Assembly: GCA_000733355.1 (NCBI GenBank) | Contig: JNVV01000002.1 | Coordinates: forward strand, 2,610,751-2,674,750 | Direction: 5' to 3' | DNA: 64,000 nucleotides | Source: Falciphora oryzae | Lineage: Eukaryota; Ascomycota; Sordariomycetes; Magnaporthales; Magnaporthaceae | Shown here: positions 20,957-32,017 of the stretch, in pieces | How the letters are laid out: every line of letters starts with the position of its first letter | How positions within the stretch are numbered: the stretch's first letter is position 1 | The notes under the pieces: generated by a model | The model's input: only the letters and a program-made list of their open reading frames with translations | What the model was told of the DNA's origin: nothing | Database searches by the model: none | Position numbers and translations under genes: made by a program

Positions 20957-23900
20957 CTGTCAGCACACATCTATCCGCCTCGCAGTAGACACACGAAATA
21001 GCAACAAGGCAGCCCTCTTGTGACGCACCAGTCCCAGGTTGTCAGGGTTTTACCTATTGCAGCGGATGTCCTCGATCCAAGGAGGCTAGCCGCCGCCAGC
21101 TTACCGGGCGAGGCATACATGACGGGCATATCTTTAGGGTCCTCAGAGTCGCCTCGGGCAAGGAGGCCCCGGCCGCTTATATTTACGCGAAGCGCAGAAC
21201 TTAGGCCTGGATAGTCCTCCATGGCGTCTCCATATCAAGCCACCAATTTATATACCCCCTTTTTGTTGCTGACCTTGGCCACACGGCTGGATACCAAGAC
21301 GGGAAGATATTGGATATGAACTACTTAGTATAATTGCTCAGCCCTGGACTCCTCGCCTCATCCGGACTTGAAGTGCGTCTCCCACCGAGCCACCACGTCT
21401 CGGCTTGCCGGGTGACGATCCTATCACCCGAAGAATATGATGATAATATCGTGTCGAATTCTAGGTATCCCGTTGGGAACACAAATTCATATTGCTCCTG
21501 TCTCATTACACGGCCACCGAGCTATTGCCTTCACAGGGAGGGGCTGAGAACCTGGCCCGGATGAGTATGCAAAGACATAGTTCTGCATTTATGAATAGTT
21601 GCCTCCCTCTTCCAGGAAAATGACCGTTATCAGCCTTGGAATAATGGAAGAGGTTATGATAGCTCATACCGGTCCGTAAATTCAGCAGTGTCCCAACCGC
21701 TTTCATGCGTTCTTTTACGTTTCTTTGCCACTGACAGCATTCAATATATCAACTATTTCAATTCGAAAGCCTGGACCAGGTTTCTTCGGTGTCAATGGAT
21801 GACAGTCATCTTTCAGCGTTAGATACCACAACTGGTTGTTGAATCATTATTGAGGCGTGAACAAAAAGAGCCAAGTTTTTACTTTGTAGGTAATAGCATT
21901 TCTACTTCTACCCGAATATAGCTCACCGATAGTTTCTAGGTAGAGTACGACGAATTATCCTCTTGGTGCATCAAGCTATCACTGTGACACAACCAAATGG
22001 TCTTGAAAATGTTGGAAAGCGATTTCTCGTAATAATTAATAATCAAGTTGTCTAAAGATAACGTGATCCGTTGTAGTAAACAAAAACTACCAGATTGAAT
22101 TCAGGTACTCTGGACTCCGTAAACCTTGTGAACATTTAAGGATACTATCCATCCTTCTCATAAGTGCGGCTTAATCCTGCCCTGATATTATGATTAGGAT
22201 TCCCTGCGGACCGATCGGCTCCGGCTCTCTTATACGTGCTCCTCGGAAAAATTGATAACATTTAGACCTTTGATCCGGTATCCTTCAAGTCCCTCATCGA
22301 GATTTGTGCTGGATAGTACTGTCCGGCGCCATGGGCCTGGCCACCTTGGGTGGGATAGCCCCTAGTCGGTATCCCAAGAGGAATTTTCTCGAAGTTCTGA
22401 TCCTGGCGGGTGTAGTTTGTGACGTTGGAGGTGAAAGGAAGTCTGGCAAGGGAGTTCGAGTTGAGCTGCTGAGAGTGCGCGGGCTGGCTGGAGGTTCTGG
22501 TGAAGGGTAAGCTTCTGACCAGATGCCATGGGGCCGAGTGAGTGTCAGCCAGACTCACCTGTGGGGGTCCATGTTTACGATTCGGAAGAAAGAGCAGCTG
22601 GATGGGCAGGCTGGGGTCGATAATCGGAAGGGAAGATAGGTTTTTTCTTTTGATCATACAAGAGATTTCAGCGGGGATGGCTGTGTAAGACAAGACGAGC
22701 AGGGTGAACAGAGGCTGGGACAGCGCTCCAATATATACGAACGAGAAACGGAGAGTCGTGGTCAGTCTTCCAGACGTGGATATGTATGTGTGCACGAAAA
22801 GAAGTGAGTATCTGGCCTCCCATGAGAGGAAGGGGAGGGACAATTTGCACGGGGACGGGTTGGAAAATGCCCTCTGCCTAGGGGCGGCGCCCCTCCCCTA
22901 TCTGGACGCCTTCAAGGGACAAACACGGAGTGTACTGGTCCCTAGTTAATTACCCTGTGACCCCTCGGAATCTGGTCCTGCAAAGGACTAGGTAGATAGA
23001 TGTGATGCACATTTCCTTTTCTTCTTTTTTTTTCTTCTTTTTTTTTCTTCATTTTTTTTCTTCATTTATTCATTTTTTTATTCGTCCGGAGGGTCGACCT
23101 CCTACCCTTGGGAAAATTGAAGGCATCCGGCGGGATGTACCCAAAGCAGAGAATAAATAAATAATAAAAAAAAGAAAAAAAAGAAAAGTAAAAGAAAAGA
23201 CCAATAGACATGCGTTACGCGATACGAGCGAGATACAACTGCGAAAACCACCTCGAAAAGTACTGCCTAAACCGATGAGGTCATGCCCTGCAGGCCGCGA
23301 GGAAACCACACGAGAGGACGGCGACGGCCATTTTCCGACCGCCAATGCCGTTTTACCATGCTTGACCCGGCAGGATCCTGAGCCGCACGTCTTTCCAGGT
23401 CACATGAACTAGCTGACAGCATCGCGGGCTTCCCTGCATCTGCAACTCCCCGCAGATGGCCCGATTCACCGGCCATTCCGTATCAAGTGATAAACATCGT
23501 TGCATTAGAATAAGGATCAATTGGCTGGCGCGAGGCAGGCGAACAATCCGACAAGCTCCGGGGCCCGAGGATAAAAATAGGTTGGGAGTGGCAAACCCAC
23601 TCGGGCGAGCAACCGCGACATTTGCACATCACAAATCGCGGGGGAAGTCGGCACCGCGACGGCAAATCATGGCAACTTTTGTTGTCCCCCGCGGGGCGTA
23701 GAAGCGCTGCCAGCTGCGAGGGCCGGCTTTCCCGCACGATACCGTGCCCATCAGGAATCTGGCCTCGAGGCCTCCGGGTCCCAAGACGTGCGTGCACGTT
23801 TGCCCTGAAGAACATTACCGGCAGCTGGTAAATGGTTCGGCGATCCCGCCGGGCCAGACTTTGAGTCGCCCGTGCCGTGTACATCGTCGAGCTTGCGTAG

Positions 23901-24900
23901 GTACCAGGTAGCGTCGGGTAACCGGCGCCCTGATCCGGGGAGGCGGTGCTCTGCGCGTGCCGAGGGGGGTGTCAATGAGCCGCACGCCTTCCGGTCCGTC
24001 GGACACCCCGTGAATGCGAAGCGAACTGGCGAACTGCTATGGAGGCCGTCCAACCTCAATATGGAAACATCCTACACCGTGCTATATTGGTTCTGGAATT
24101 TTCCCCTCCTTTCTTCCCTTCTCAGTACCTTCCCCTTCTTTTCCTTCTCCTTCATTCCCCTCCTGGCAGTGTTTCATATGTCCGTCTCAAGGCCATGTGG
24201 AAACTGGGGTATGCGGGATACGAGGCCTAGAAGATGACCCAGGGAGTTCCGACCTTTTCCCAACCCCGTTTGTCCCCTTCTTAACTTCCCTAGCGTCCCT
24301 TGTTTCAAGTCAGTCGTATTCCCTTCAGTTGGCTGTCTGACTGCATTTAGCAGTTCGTCAGTACTCAGTCGAACGTCGTATCTGCCGCTTTATTCCCCGC
24401 CTACCTACGCGGCAGACTCGACTTGGGCGTTCGCCAGACGACGCGAAACATTGTCACGCGAAGCCCGTGTATGCACTTCCGACGGTACACGGTGCTGGTG
24501 GTGGTTGACCAGATAGATACCTGGTAGCCGGAATCCTCGTAATATCATACTGATAGCCCGAGATTTCACGATGAAACTGACAACTAGAGACACACTGCAA
24601 ATCGACGGGCCATGGTTATATGGGTGGTTCAGGATTACGAACCGTCAGGCATTCGTCAAGTCGTCGTAATTATCGAGAGAAGACAAGAAAACAAAACAAA
24701 AGCACCGCGAAACCAAGGGACACAAGGAAACAAGGAAACCCTCCTCAGAATCAGACCCCGTGTCACAAGTGTTCTTGTCTTTCCAGCACAGTTGCTGACC
24801 TCCCGAATCACTACACTGTTCTCGCCCTGATGCTGGATGTGCGCTCCCCCCACCCGCTGTTCACCGCGCAGGGCCCCACCCCTAACTTCCGACCTGGATC
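20957..24900. other. 3.9-kb gene-poor, AT-richer region
   Basis: Between about 21,600 and 22,300 the sequence is visibly richer in A and T than its surroundings, with frequent TA steps. That fits old repeat-induced point mutation, although I could not compute the index. A minus-strand open frame at 22262-22843 has no ATG until well inside. A pyrimidine/purine low-complexity pair lies at 23010-23200. A second CCCCGCGGGG palindrome is at 23687-23696. No transposon protein is recognisable. Confidence 0.45.
23010..23200. repeat. Low-complexity pyrimidine tract followed by purine tract
   Basis: Positions 23010-23085 are nearly all T and C in TTCTTC(T)n units. Positions 23150-23200 are nearly all A and G (AAATAAATAATAAAAAAAAG type). 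The two could pair as an imperfect hairpin with a loop of about 65 bases. It lies in no gene. Confidence 0.7.
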
Positions 24901-26550
24901 CTATCTAGTCGAGCTGTTCGTAAAGCGTCGCCTGTTGGCACTCCGGGCCTGGCAGGAGGAGGGGGATCCGTTGCCACCAATGCTGCCGTGGTGGGAGTCT
25001 TTGGTGTGCTTGCTCAGGTTGTCGGGGCGTGAGTATGAGCGCCCGCAGCCGACGTACTGGCAGTAGAATTTGCGGCCTGAGTGTGTTTGCCTGTGCTTGC
25101 GCAGGTAGTTTGCAAAGTTCTCCGGCTTTCCCGTCTCCTTCGGCTGCCATCCGCACATCTCGCACCTGTAGTCACTGGCTCTGCCTCCACAGTCGAGCTC
25201 GTAGACCGGGGCCTGGCCGGGAACTGGCAGGCAAGGGCTAGCTGCCCCGGAATTTATAGCTGTGGTATCTTGCCGCACATCCATGAAATTGGCGTGCAGT
25301 TCCTGTGGTGGCGGTATTTGATGTTGGAGCCACGAGAACAGGGAGCCGTCGTTGGGGTTCCAGCTGTCGACTTGATTGCTTGTCAGGGGCTCGTTGATGG
25401 CAGATATCGGGAAATAATCCGCAGCTGTTACCTGCGAATCGGGGGTCGGCATGAATGCGTTGATCTTCGAAGCTGCCTCGCTAGCGTAGCCGGGTGTGGG
25501 CGTCGGCTGCCAGACCGGCTGCCTTTCAACTTGAGCAACGCGCATGCCGTCGGGAGATTGCGTGAGATTATCGAAGTATTGATTCGGGCTTTGCTGGGCG
25601 GAAATTTGTAGTTGAGGAGCGGTGACTTGTGAACTACCAAGGCTCGACGTTGAAGAGCCCCAGAAAGAGCCCGACATATCGAACATGCTTTGAGACGAGC
25701 TTCCCGAGGAGCTGCTGTTCTGGCCACTCATGAAACTACCACCAGAGGAGCTTTGGGGATAGCACGGCGGCGGCGGTGTATTCGGCAGCTCTACCCTCGT
25801 GCTACATGTTTCCTGGAGCTCAGAAACAGATTCCGAGGATGCATATTGCGGCTTTTGCTGATCTGGCGATGTGCCCGAGCTCATCTTGTCGTGCAAAGTA
25901 GGGTGTCCGGTTCCAGACCACACCCAGTCGGGTGGGCCCGGGCTCTTCACGACCGCGCTTGGAGATCCGCCATGGGAGGACGGGGCGCTGCTCCGCCTCG
26001 GACTCCGGATGACCCGGACGATCGAGTCGGATATTTCCGAGAGTCTCTTCTTGAAGCTGACAGCCGGGGGCGCCTCGGCCTGCCAGCCCTCCCATTCCAG
26101 CCACTCCCGCTCCGTGATGGGGTATCTGTGCCAGGCTTTGCACCGGACGCAGTTGAACTCGCCGAACCGAAGCTGCTTGCATTCAAGCAGGTGGCCGATC
26201 AGGCCCATTGGCTGATCAAAGTCCTCGTAGCACTTCATGATGGGACAGCGGAACTTTGTTTGCTCATCTTCTGCCCGATCGTACACGGCCTCCCGGTACA
26301 CAAAGTCCCGCAGAATCATCAGCATGATACGCGAGACATTGGGATCCGTGACCACGTGCTCCTCGTATCTAGCGGTTACAAGAAATGGTTAGTCAAGATC
26401 CGTCTCCCGTCAGTTGTCCCAATATTTACGAGTGTATACTCACGGGCAGACGGTTTTGCAAGGCGTCGGAGAATACGACTGAGACCGGTAGTCGCCGGCG
26501 CCACCTGCCAGCGGAGTGTTGGCCAGGTTCTGGGACTGTGAGTACGACAT
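24901..26550 (-). CDS. C2H2-type zinc-finger protein, putative transcription factor
   Basis: Two exons: 26550-26444 and 26368-24901, joined by an intron with GTGAGT donor, CTAAC branch and GCTAG acceptor, giving 524 residues. The first exon encodes MSYSQSQN and a short polar leader. An N-terminal Cys/His region (C77 in FRCPIMKC, then HLLEC and CVRCKAWHRYP) looks like an atypical zinc-binding unit. Residues 150-400 are Ser/Gln/Pro-rich and probably an activation or interaction region. The C-terminal pair of fingers spans about 438-495: CEMC with HRQTH, then CQYVGC with HTKDSH. The last finger is of the classic DNA-binding type (YSRPDNLSKH). Likely nuclear. Target genes unknown; I do not recognise a named orthologue. 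Confidence 0.85.
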
Positions 26551-28486
26551 GTTGGTCCCGACTTTGATGCGTGCGCCGAGGTGGTCCTTTGTCTATCAAG
26601 TGACGGGATTTCGGGCGCGGGAGGACGGGACAACTCTCTGCATCTTCACCCAAGCTCCAGGGAACGTATTGGGGAGGTGGGCCGTCGGTGAACCTTTAAG
26701 ATGCCGTTGCGAGAGGGTCTCCGGCAGCTTCATGCGCCGCAAACTGGGTGCAGTCCGCCATTCGGGAGCTCGCCTCGTTCTCCCCCTTTTCGACAATCCC
26801 CTCCGTTCCCTTGGCGATCTTTTCCCTTTGCGCACTTGCGACCTGAGTTTTGAGGCCGCGCGTTAAGGCGCCAGCCAGCCAAGAAGGAACCCCGAGGGAC
26901 GTCGTGTTTCCCTCGGAAGCAGCGGAGGGAGCCATCGAGCACGGCCGGGCGAAAGCCGGGCAACGAGTCGTTCATAAGGTGCGCCGTGCGGGTTGCTGAG
27001 TGTGTGGGTGTGTGTGGATGCGAAAGCGCAAATTTGGCTTGTGAATCCCTTCGTGCAGATGTCGGGACCTCATGTGTAAAAAAGGCCTTACGACTTTAAA
27101 TTGCGATGTGGCCTGCGGGTGCTGTAGCCACTTCCCTTCTGAGAAGCCCATCAATCAGAGGCCGTGGAAAGCCTGAAACTTCCCCTCTTTGTCCCTGGAG
27201 GGCTTCATCCTCGTTGCAGCGTGCATGCTGAGCCACGCTTGCCAGTAGAAGGCAACAAGGCGACGACCCTCGATGCCCTTGGTTGTGTGATTGTTGAGAG
27301 CTTCAAGCGTCCAGGCGGCCAGCGTGGAGAAGTCGGATTCTGGAGCAGGCAGCTCTAAAATGATGACTGAAACCGAGAAAGGGCCCAGGCTAAGCCGTTC
27401 CGGGCTCGCCGACCCAAGGTTGCAGAAGGGCCTCAGAGAAGAGGGGGAAAAAAAAGCCAAGGAAGAAGGGCCAGAGTTGCGGTCACTTGCCGCACGCCTA
27501 CATAGGCTCCGTCCCTTAACTCCGGCTTGATTGCGCGTCGCTTTTGCTGCAAGGGCCTTATTCAGAGGAGTCTAGGGGTTGCGATTTCTTGCTCGTGTCG
27601 AGTTGTTTGAAGGCCGTCGATTCGTGGGCTGCGGTGTAACCAACTGAGAGGCCTCGAACACCTTGTACAATCTCACCCCTGAAAGTTTGTGGGTTCGAAA
27701 CTTGCAGGGGTCAAATGACAAGGCCTCTAGGCTTGATACAAGCACGTGTTGACCGGAAGAAGGAGTACGGGCCTGGAGGAAAAAGTGAGCAAAGTTCGGA
27801 AGGGAAAACAGACAGCATCAGGGCAAAACGGAAGGGGAGTTCCCAAGGGAAAATAAACAGCATAAAGGAAACAAGGAACGGGAACCAGGAAGTGCGCATG
27901 TTGATGGTGAGCTCTTGGGGTGGTAATGGACACAGAGTTGCCGATAAGGCCATATTTTCGTCTTGCCGTCGGCTGCCTTGTCATCGGCTGGAGAACACCA
28001 GGAGGGCGGAAGAAGAACCCCCGCGCAGAATCGGTCTCATCCGAGTTGGACATCGTGGTTTATAGATACTGTCCAGCCACAGCGATGCAGAGCCCAAAAT
28101 TAGAATATCAACAAAGAAGTAAACATTCCAGCCTTGCAATCTGACGTCAGCTCGTTGGGGGCGGCATCTACCGGTTGGGGTCCGGGAGACTGGACACCGT
28201 AGAGCCAAGAGCCTGTCGTGGTGGGGGCGCCCCGGGAACAAATCACCTAAGAAGTGTAAATATACTATTTATGGGAGGAGAACCAAGCATAGCCTTCGGC
28301 TAGGTGGGACATAGGGCTGAAATGATCATCATTTTCTCCCAGCCCGACGCATAACCCCTGGACAACAGGCATCTTGATCGTCATGTTTGCCCCAGAGTGA
28401 CCAATGGCCCCCAAGGCAGTGGACAGACGGTGAAGGGGCTCACGCATCTGTGTCCCATCAAGACCTCCAGCTCGAGTCACCCGAGT
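26551..28486. other. 1.9-kb intergenic region
   Basis: It contains the promoter of the zinc-finger gene and the 3' flank of the glutamyl-tRNA synthetase gene. Open frames of 60 to 110 codons occur on both strands without motifs. A tRNA-like B-box (GGGTTCGAAAC, near 27690) is present but no cloverleaf forms. Confidence 0.5.
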
Positions 28487-30473
28487 CTATTTGGACTTGC
28501 CAGTGGGAATGCAGAAGAACACGATCCTCTTGCCCTTATCGCCTTCCTCTCCGTTCTTCCAGTCATTGAGCCCCTTGTCCACCCTGTAGTATCCTCTCCG
28601 CTCCAGCTGAACAATATCGTCTTTCTTGAGCGAGGTGGCATCTGCGCCACACCAGGCGGGCTCCATGGACTCGGTGACGGGCGTGAGGTACTTCTCGAGG
28701 TCGTCATCCTCCTCGAGCTTGTCCTTAGTGATGAGGTAGTCAAAATCCCAGAGCTCTGCAGGAACGAGGTCCTGTCCTTGGCTTGAAAGCCATGTGACCT
28801 TCTTCTCGGTGGTCTTGACGTCGCCAGCCAAGTTGAGCTCGACAGTAATACTGGGGATAGGAGCTCCCTCCTTGATTTCACGGACAATGGCATTGCCCCA
28901 TGCCATCAGCGTAATCTCCTCGCCGACCTTCATGAGGGCAACATCCTCCTGCTCCAGCAGGATCTCAGAAGAGAAGGTGACTGGCTTCAGTCCAACCTCC
29001 TTATTCTTGGGGTGCTTCGGCTTATCAACCGTCTGCGGCGAGGTAGGGGCCTCGGCGCCAGTGATAGTGACCTTCACGGCACCCTTCTGAGTCAGGGCCG
29101 TGTGGCGCGGTGATATGGGGTCGATCTCCTTCTTGTTGGCGGCCCAGAATGAGGTCCAGTCCATGCTTGTCACATTTCGGCTCGGGCCCTGCTTGATGAT
29201 GAAGTCACGGAGGGCAGCAACTGTCATGCCGCGGCGACGCACACCACGCACGGTCGGCATACGAGGGTCATCCCACCCCCAGACACGGCCAGTATCAACT
29301 AGCTTTGCCAGCTTGCGCTTGGAAAGGAACGTCCGAATGAAGTTCATGCGCGCAAAGTCCCACATGTGAACCTGGCGAAGCTTCAGTGTGTCGAGGAACC
29401 ACTGGTACTGTGGGTTCCTGTCCGTATACTCGGTGGATCTCAAAGCATGGGTTACGCCCTCGAAGCTGTCGACGACGGGACAGGCAAAGTCGTACATGGG
29501 GTACATCTTCCAGGCGGTCCCTGTCCTGTGGTGTGGCTCGTCGTTGCATCGGTAGATGACGGGGTCGCGCATTGCCTTGTTCGGGTTGTCGACCGAGAGC
29601 TTCGCGCGGATGCAGAACCGCTTCCCCTCGTCGGAGCCCTTCTTCATCTCCTCGAAGATGCGCAGCGTCTCCTCGATAGCCATCTCACGGCGCTTCGAGG
29701 CGATACCCTTGCCACGCTCTTCCCTCATCGTCTCCTGGTCGGTGTCATCGGCGTATGCGTGCCCCTCCTTGATGAGGCGCAGGCACATCTCGTAAAGGTG
29801 CTCGAAGTAGTCCGACGTGTAAGAGAACTTGTCGGCCTTGATGCCCATCAGGGCAAGATCCTCGATGATAGCATCCTGGTACTCCTCCTTCTCCTTTGAC
29901 GGATTGGTGTCGTCGAGCCGAAGTCGCAGGGTACCCTTATAGGCCTGGTGGGCAAAGTAGTCGCTGAGAAGGGCCGCTTTGGCATGCCCGATGTGGAGGT
30001 ATCCGCTAGATGCGCGCCCTTTGTTAGTGACAGGGAAAGAGACCAAAAAGTAAGATTGTAAACTGAAGTGGAGACAAAACGTACGACGGCTCAGGCAGGA
30101 ACCTAGTCACAACCCCCTTGTCGGCATCTTGGAGCGCGAGGTTGTAGTTGCCGCCAGCCCTGCTAGCGGCAGCAACCTTTGCCTTCTGCGCCGCAGCGGC
30201 CTTCTTGATCTCGCCTTGAATCTCGGGGTGGTTCTGCTCAAGGTAGAGATACCAGCGGGTCAGGTTCGCAAGGCCGCCCTTCTTAACGAAGGCCACGGCT
30301 GCCCTGTTGCTCGCGAGGGCGACCCAGATCTTGGAGTCGAGCTCGCCAAGCTGGTAGCCATCGAGGTAGGACCGCAGTGTCAGGTGTTTGTCGAGGCTAG
30401 CCAGGTGCGGCTCGATGGACCGAAAGTCTCCCGACAGGGAGGGAGCAATGCTCGCGATCTCGTCGGCCTTCAT
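28487..30473 (-). CDS. Cytosolic glutamyl-tRNA synthetase
   Basis: Exons 30473-30085 and 30005-28487 are joined by an 79-base intron (GTACGT donor, CTAAC branch, TCTAG acceptor), giving 635 residues. It charges tRNA-Glu with glutamate in the cytosol. Residues 1-110 form the GST-like N-terminal domain used in fungi to bind the Arc1-type cofactor. The class I signature is HIGH at 134-137 and the KMSKS counterpart is SKRKL at 358-362. The C-terminal beta-barrel anticodon-binding domain follows. The intron splits the protein just before the catalytic core, immediately ahead of GYLHIGH. Its start is 402 bases from that of the divergent uL1m gene. Confidence 0.95.
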
Positions 30474-30875
30474 TGCGCAAAAGTCGTGCTTGGATCTGTC
30501 GTCCTTTCAAAACCTTTCAGGGTCGTGGACAGGACAGGAAAAAAAAAAAAAAAATTCGCACGCGCTCACACCAGACGAGAAGCAGGTGGTGCACATCTAA
30601 TCCATGGTGGGGTTGACTCAGAAATCGAGACGCGGGGCGCCCAACTATGCCAGCGATGGAATGACGGAGACAGTGGGGCGGGGCCGGCTATGGGCCCGAT
30701 AAGATAACAAGAAAACGGCTGGACGGCGGTTAGGTGTTGACAGGGGTTGGAGGTTCCTGATTACCTAAGAAAGCAGCTCACTTTTTTCATCGATGCGCCT
30801 GGGGTTGTCGCGGGAGCCGGAGAGCCTGGTTGCCGGGACTGGGATTGGTATCGACACGCAACCCCAAGCACGGCA
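30474..30875. promoter_or_regulatory. Divergent promoter region between glutamyl-tRNA synthetase and uL1m
   Basis: This 402-base spacer separates two divergently transcribed translation genes, so it must contain both promoters. It includes a 16-base A tract at 30539-30554, typical of nucleosome-depleted fungal promoters. No TATA box is obvious. Confidence 0.6.
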
Positions 30876-31846
30876 ATGGCTTCACCAGGTCAATGTCTTG
30901 CCTCATTAGCAAGGCTGAGTCTTGCAACCACACTACGGCCGGCGGCCACAACGGTTCCTCGATTCCTCGCACCGGCGGCCACCCAGGTCCGGTTTGCTTC
31001 GCCGTCGAAGAAACCAGAAAAGAAGAAGAGGCAGCACAAGACGTTTAGAGTCTGGAGGAAAGACGCATTAGTAACATTCTCGCTATGCGATGCTATGAGG
31101 TTTGTCCTGCCTGCTTCACTAGTAACCCACAATTCCTACCTGACAACCATAGTTGACCTTTGCTTCCCCCGCCCCTCTCCAGATATGTCCGCGCCTTTGA
31201 GGTTGGCAAGCCGGCGGACAGTGTAGCCTATGATCTCGCAGTCAAGGTCACATCCCTCAAGCGTACTGCCATTATCCGAAACCGCATCCGTCTACCCCAT
31301 AATCTCGCGACAGATATCAAGATCGCGGTCATCTGCAAGCCGGGGAGCCGCGCCGCGGCTGAGGCGCGAATGGCTGGCGCTGTCGCAGCGGGCGAGGAGA
31401 CGATATTCGAGGCCGTACGTGACGGCACCATGAAGTTCAACAAGCTGGTCTGTCATGTCGACTCGCTACCGGCTCTGACCGCCGCCAACTTGGGCCGGAT
31501 CCTGGGTCCCAAAGGCATGATGCCGAGTGTCAAGACCGGTACGGTCGCCAAGGACGTCAAGGGCATGCTGCGCGAGATGATTGGGGCGTCGGACTACAAG
31601 GAGAAAGAGGGTGTTGTGCGAATGGCTATTGGCAAGCTCTCGTTCACGCCTGAGATGCTGGCTGACAACATCAAGGCCTTCATCGCTCAGCTGAAGAAGG
31701 ATATGGTCGCTCTCGAAGAGCAGACAGACAAGGGCATCGACGAGATTGTTCTTAGCTCGACACATAGCCCCGGTTTCAGTTTGAGCGGCGGGTTCAACCC
31801 CTCAGACCCGGCCGTTACGACTGCGGCCTTATCAACACCGATGTAG
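30876..31846 (+). CDS. Mitochondrial large-subunit ribosomal protein uL1m
   Basis: Exons 30876-31099 and 31183-31846 (GTTTGT donor, CTCCAG acceptor) give 295 residues. It forms the L1 stalk of the mitochondrial ribosome. Residues 1-40 are rich in Ala, Arg, Ser and Thr with no acidic residue, as expected of a mitochondrial targeting sequence, and are followed by a lysine-rich hinge (KKPEKKKRQHKTF). The L1 signature is clear around residue 179: GRILGPKGMMPSVKTGTV. The intron sits in SLCDAMR/YVRAFEVG, which reads through cleanly after splicing. It converges with COG2, with only 171 bases between stop codons. Confidence 0.92.
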
Positions 31847-32017
31847 TGCCCGACGGGGTTAGATTATGTATAATAAACTCACTTGGTGGAGAGCAGCAAT
31901 GCCGGAATCACCGCTGCCATTTTGATGTCTCTGTAAATCATCTGGGGGTATATTAAGCCACGTTCTGTCTTCATTGGAAATCCCTCTTGTAATCTACCCT
32001 CTGGAACCATTCCGCTT

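Noticed and set aside
21340..21430. tRNA-like A and B boxes on the minus strand (GTGGCTCGGTGG, then CTTCAAGTCC)
   Set aside because: The boxes are too close and no cloverleaf or paired acceptor stem can be drawn.
22262..22843. Minus-strand open frame of 193 codons in the AT-richer region
   Set aside because: No ATG until deep inside the frame, a GTGAGT donor-like site in the middle without a fitting acceptor, and no family resemblance.
27600..27715. tRNA-like sequence with a B-box GGGTTCGAAAC
   Set aside because: No acceptor stem or anticodon arm forms; T arm pairs only through wobbles. At best a tRNA remnant.
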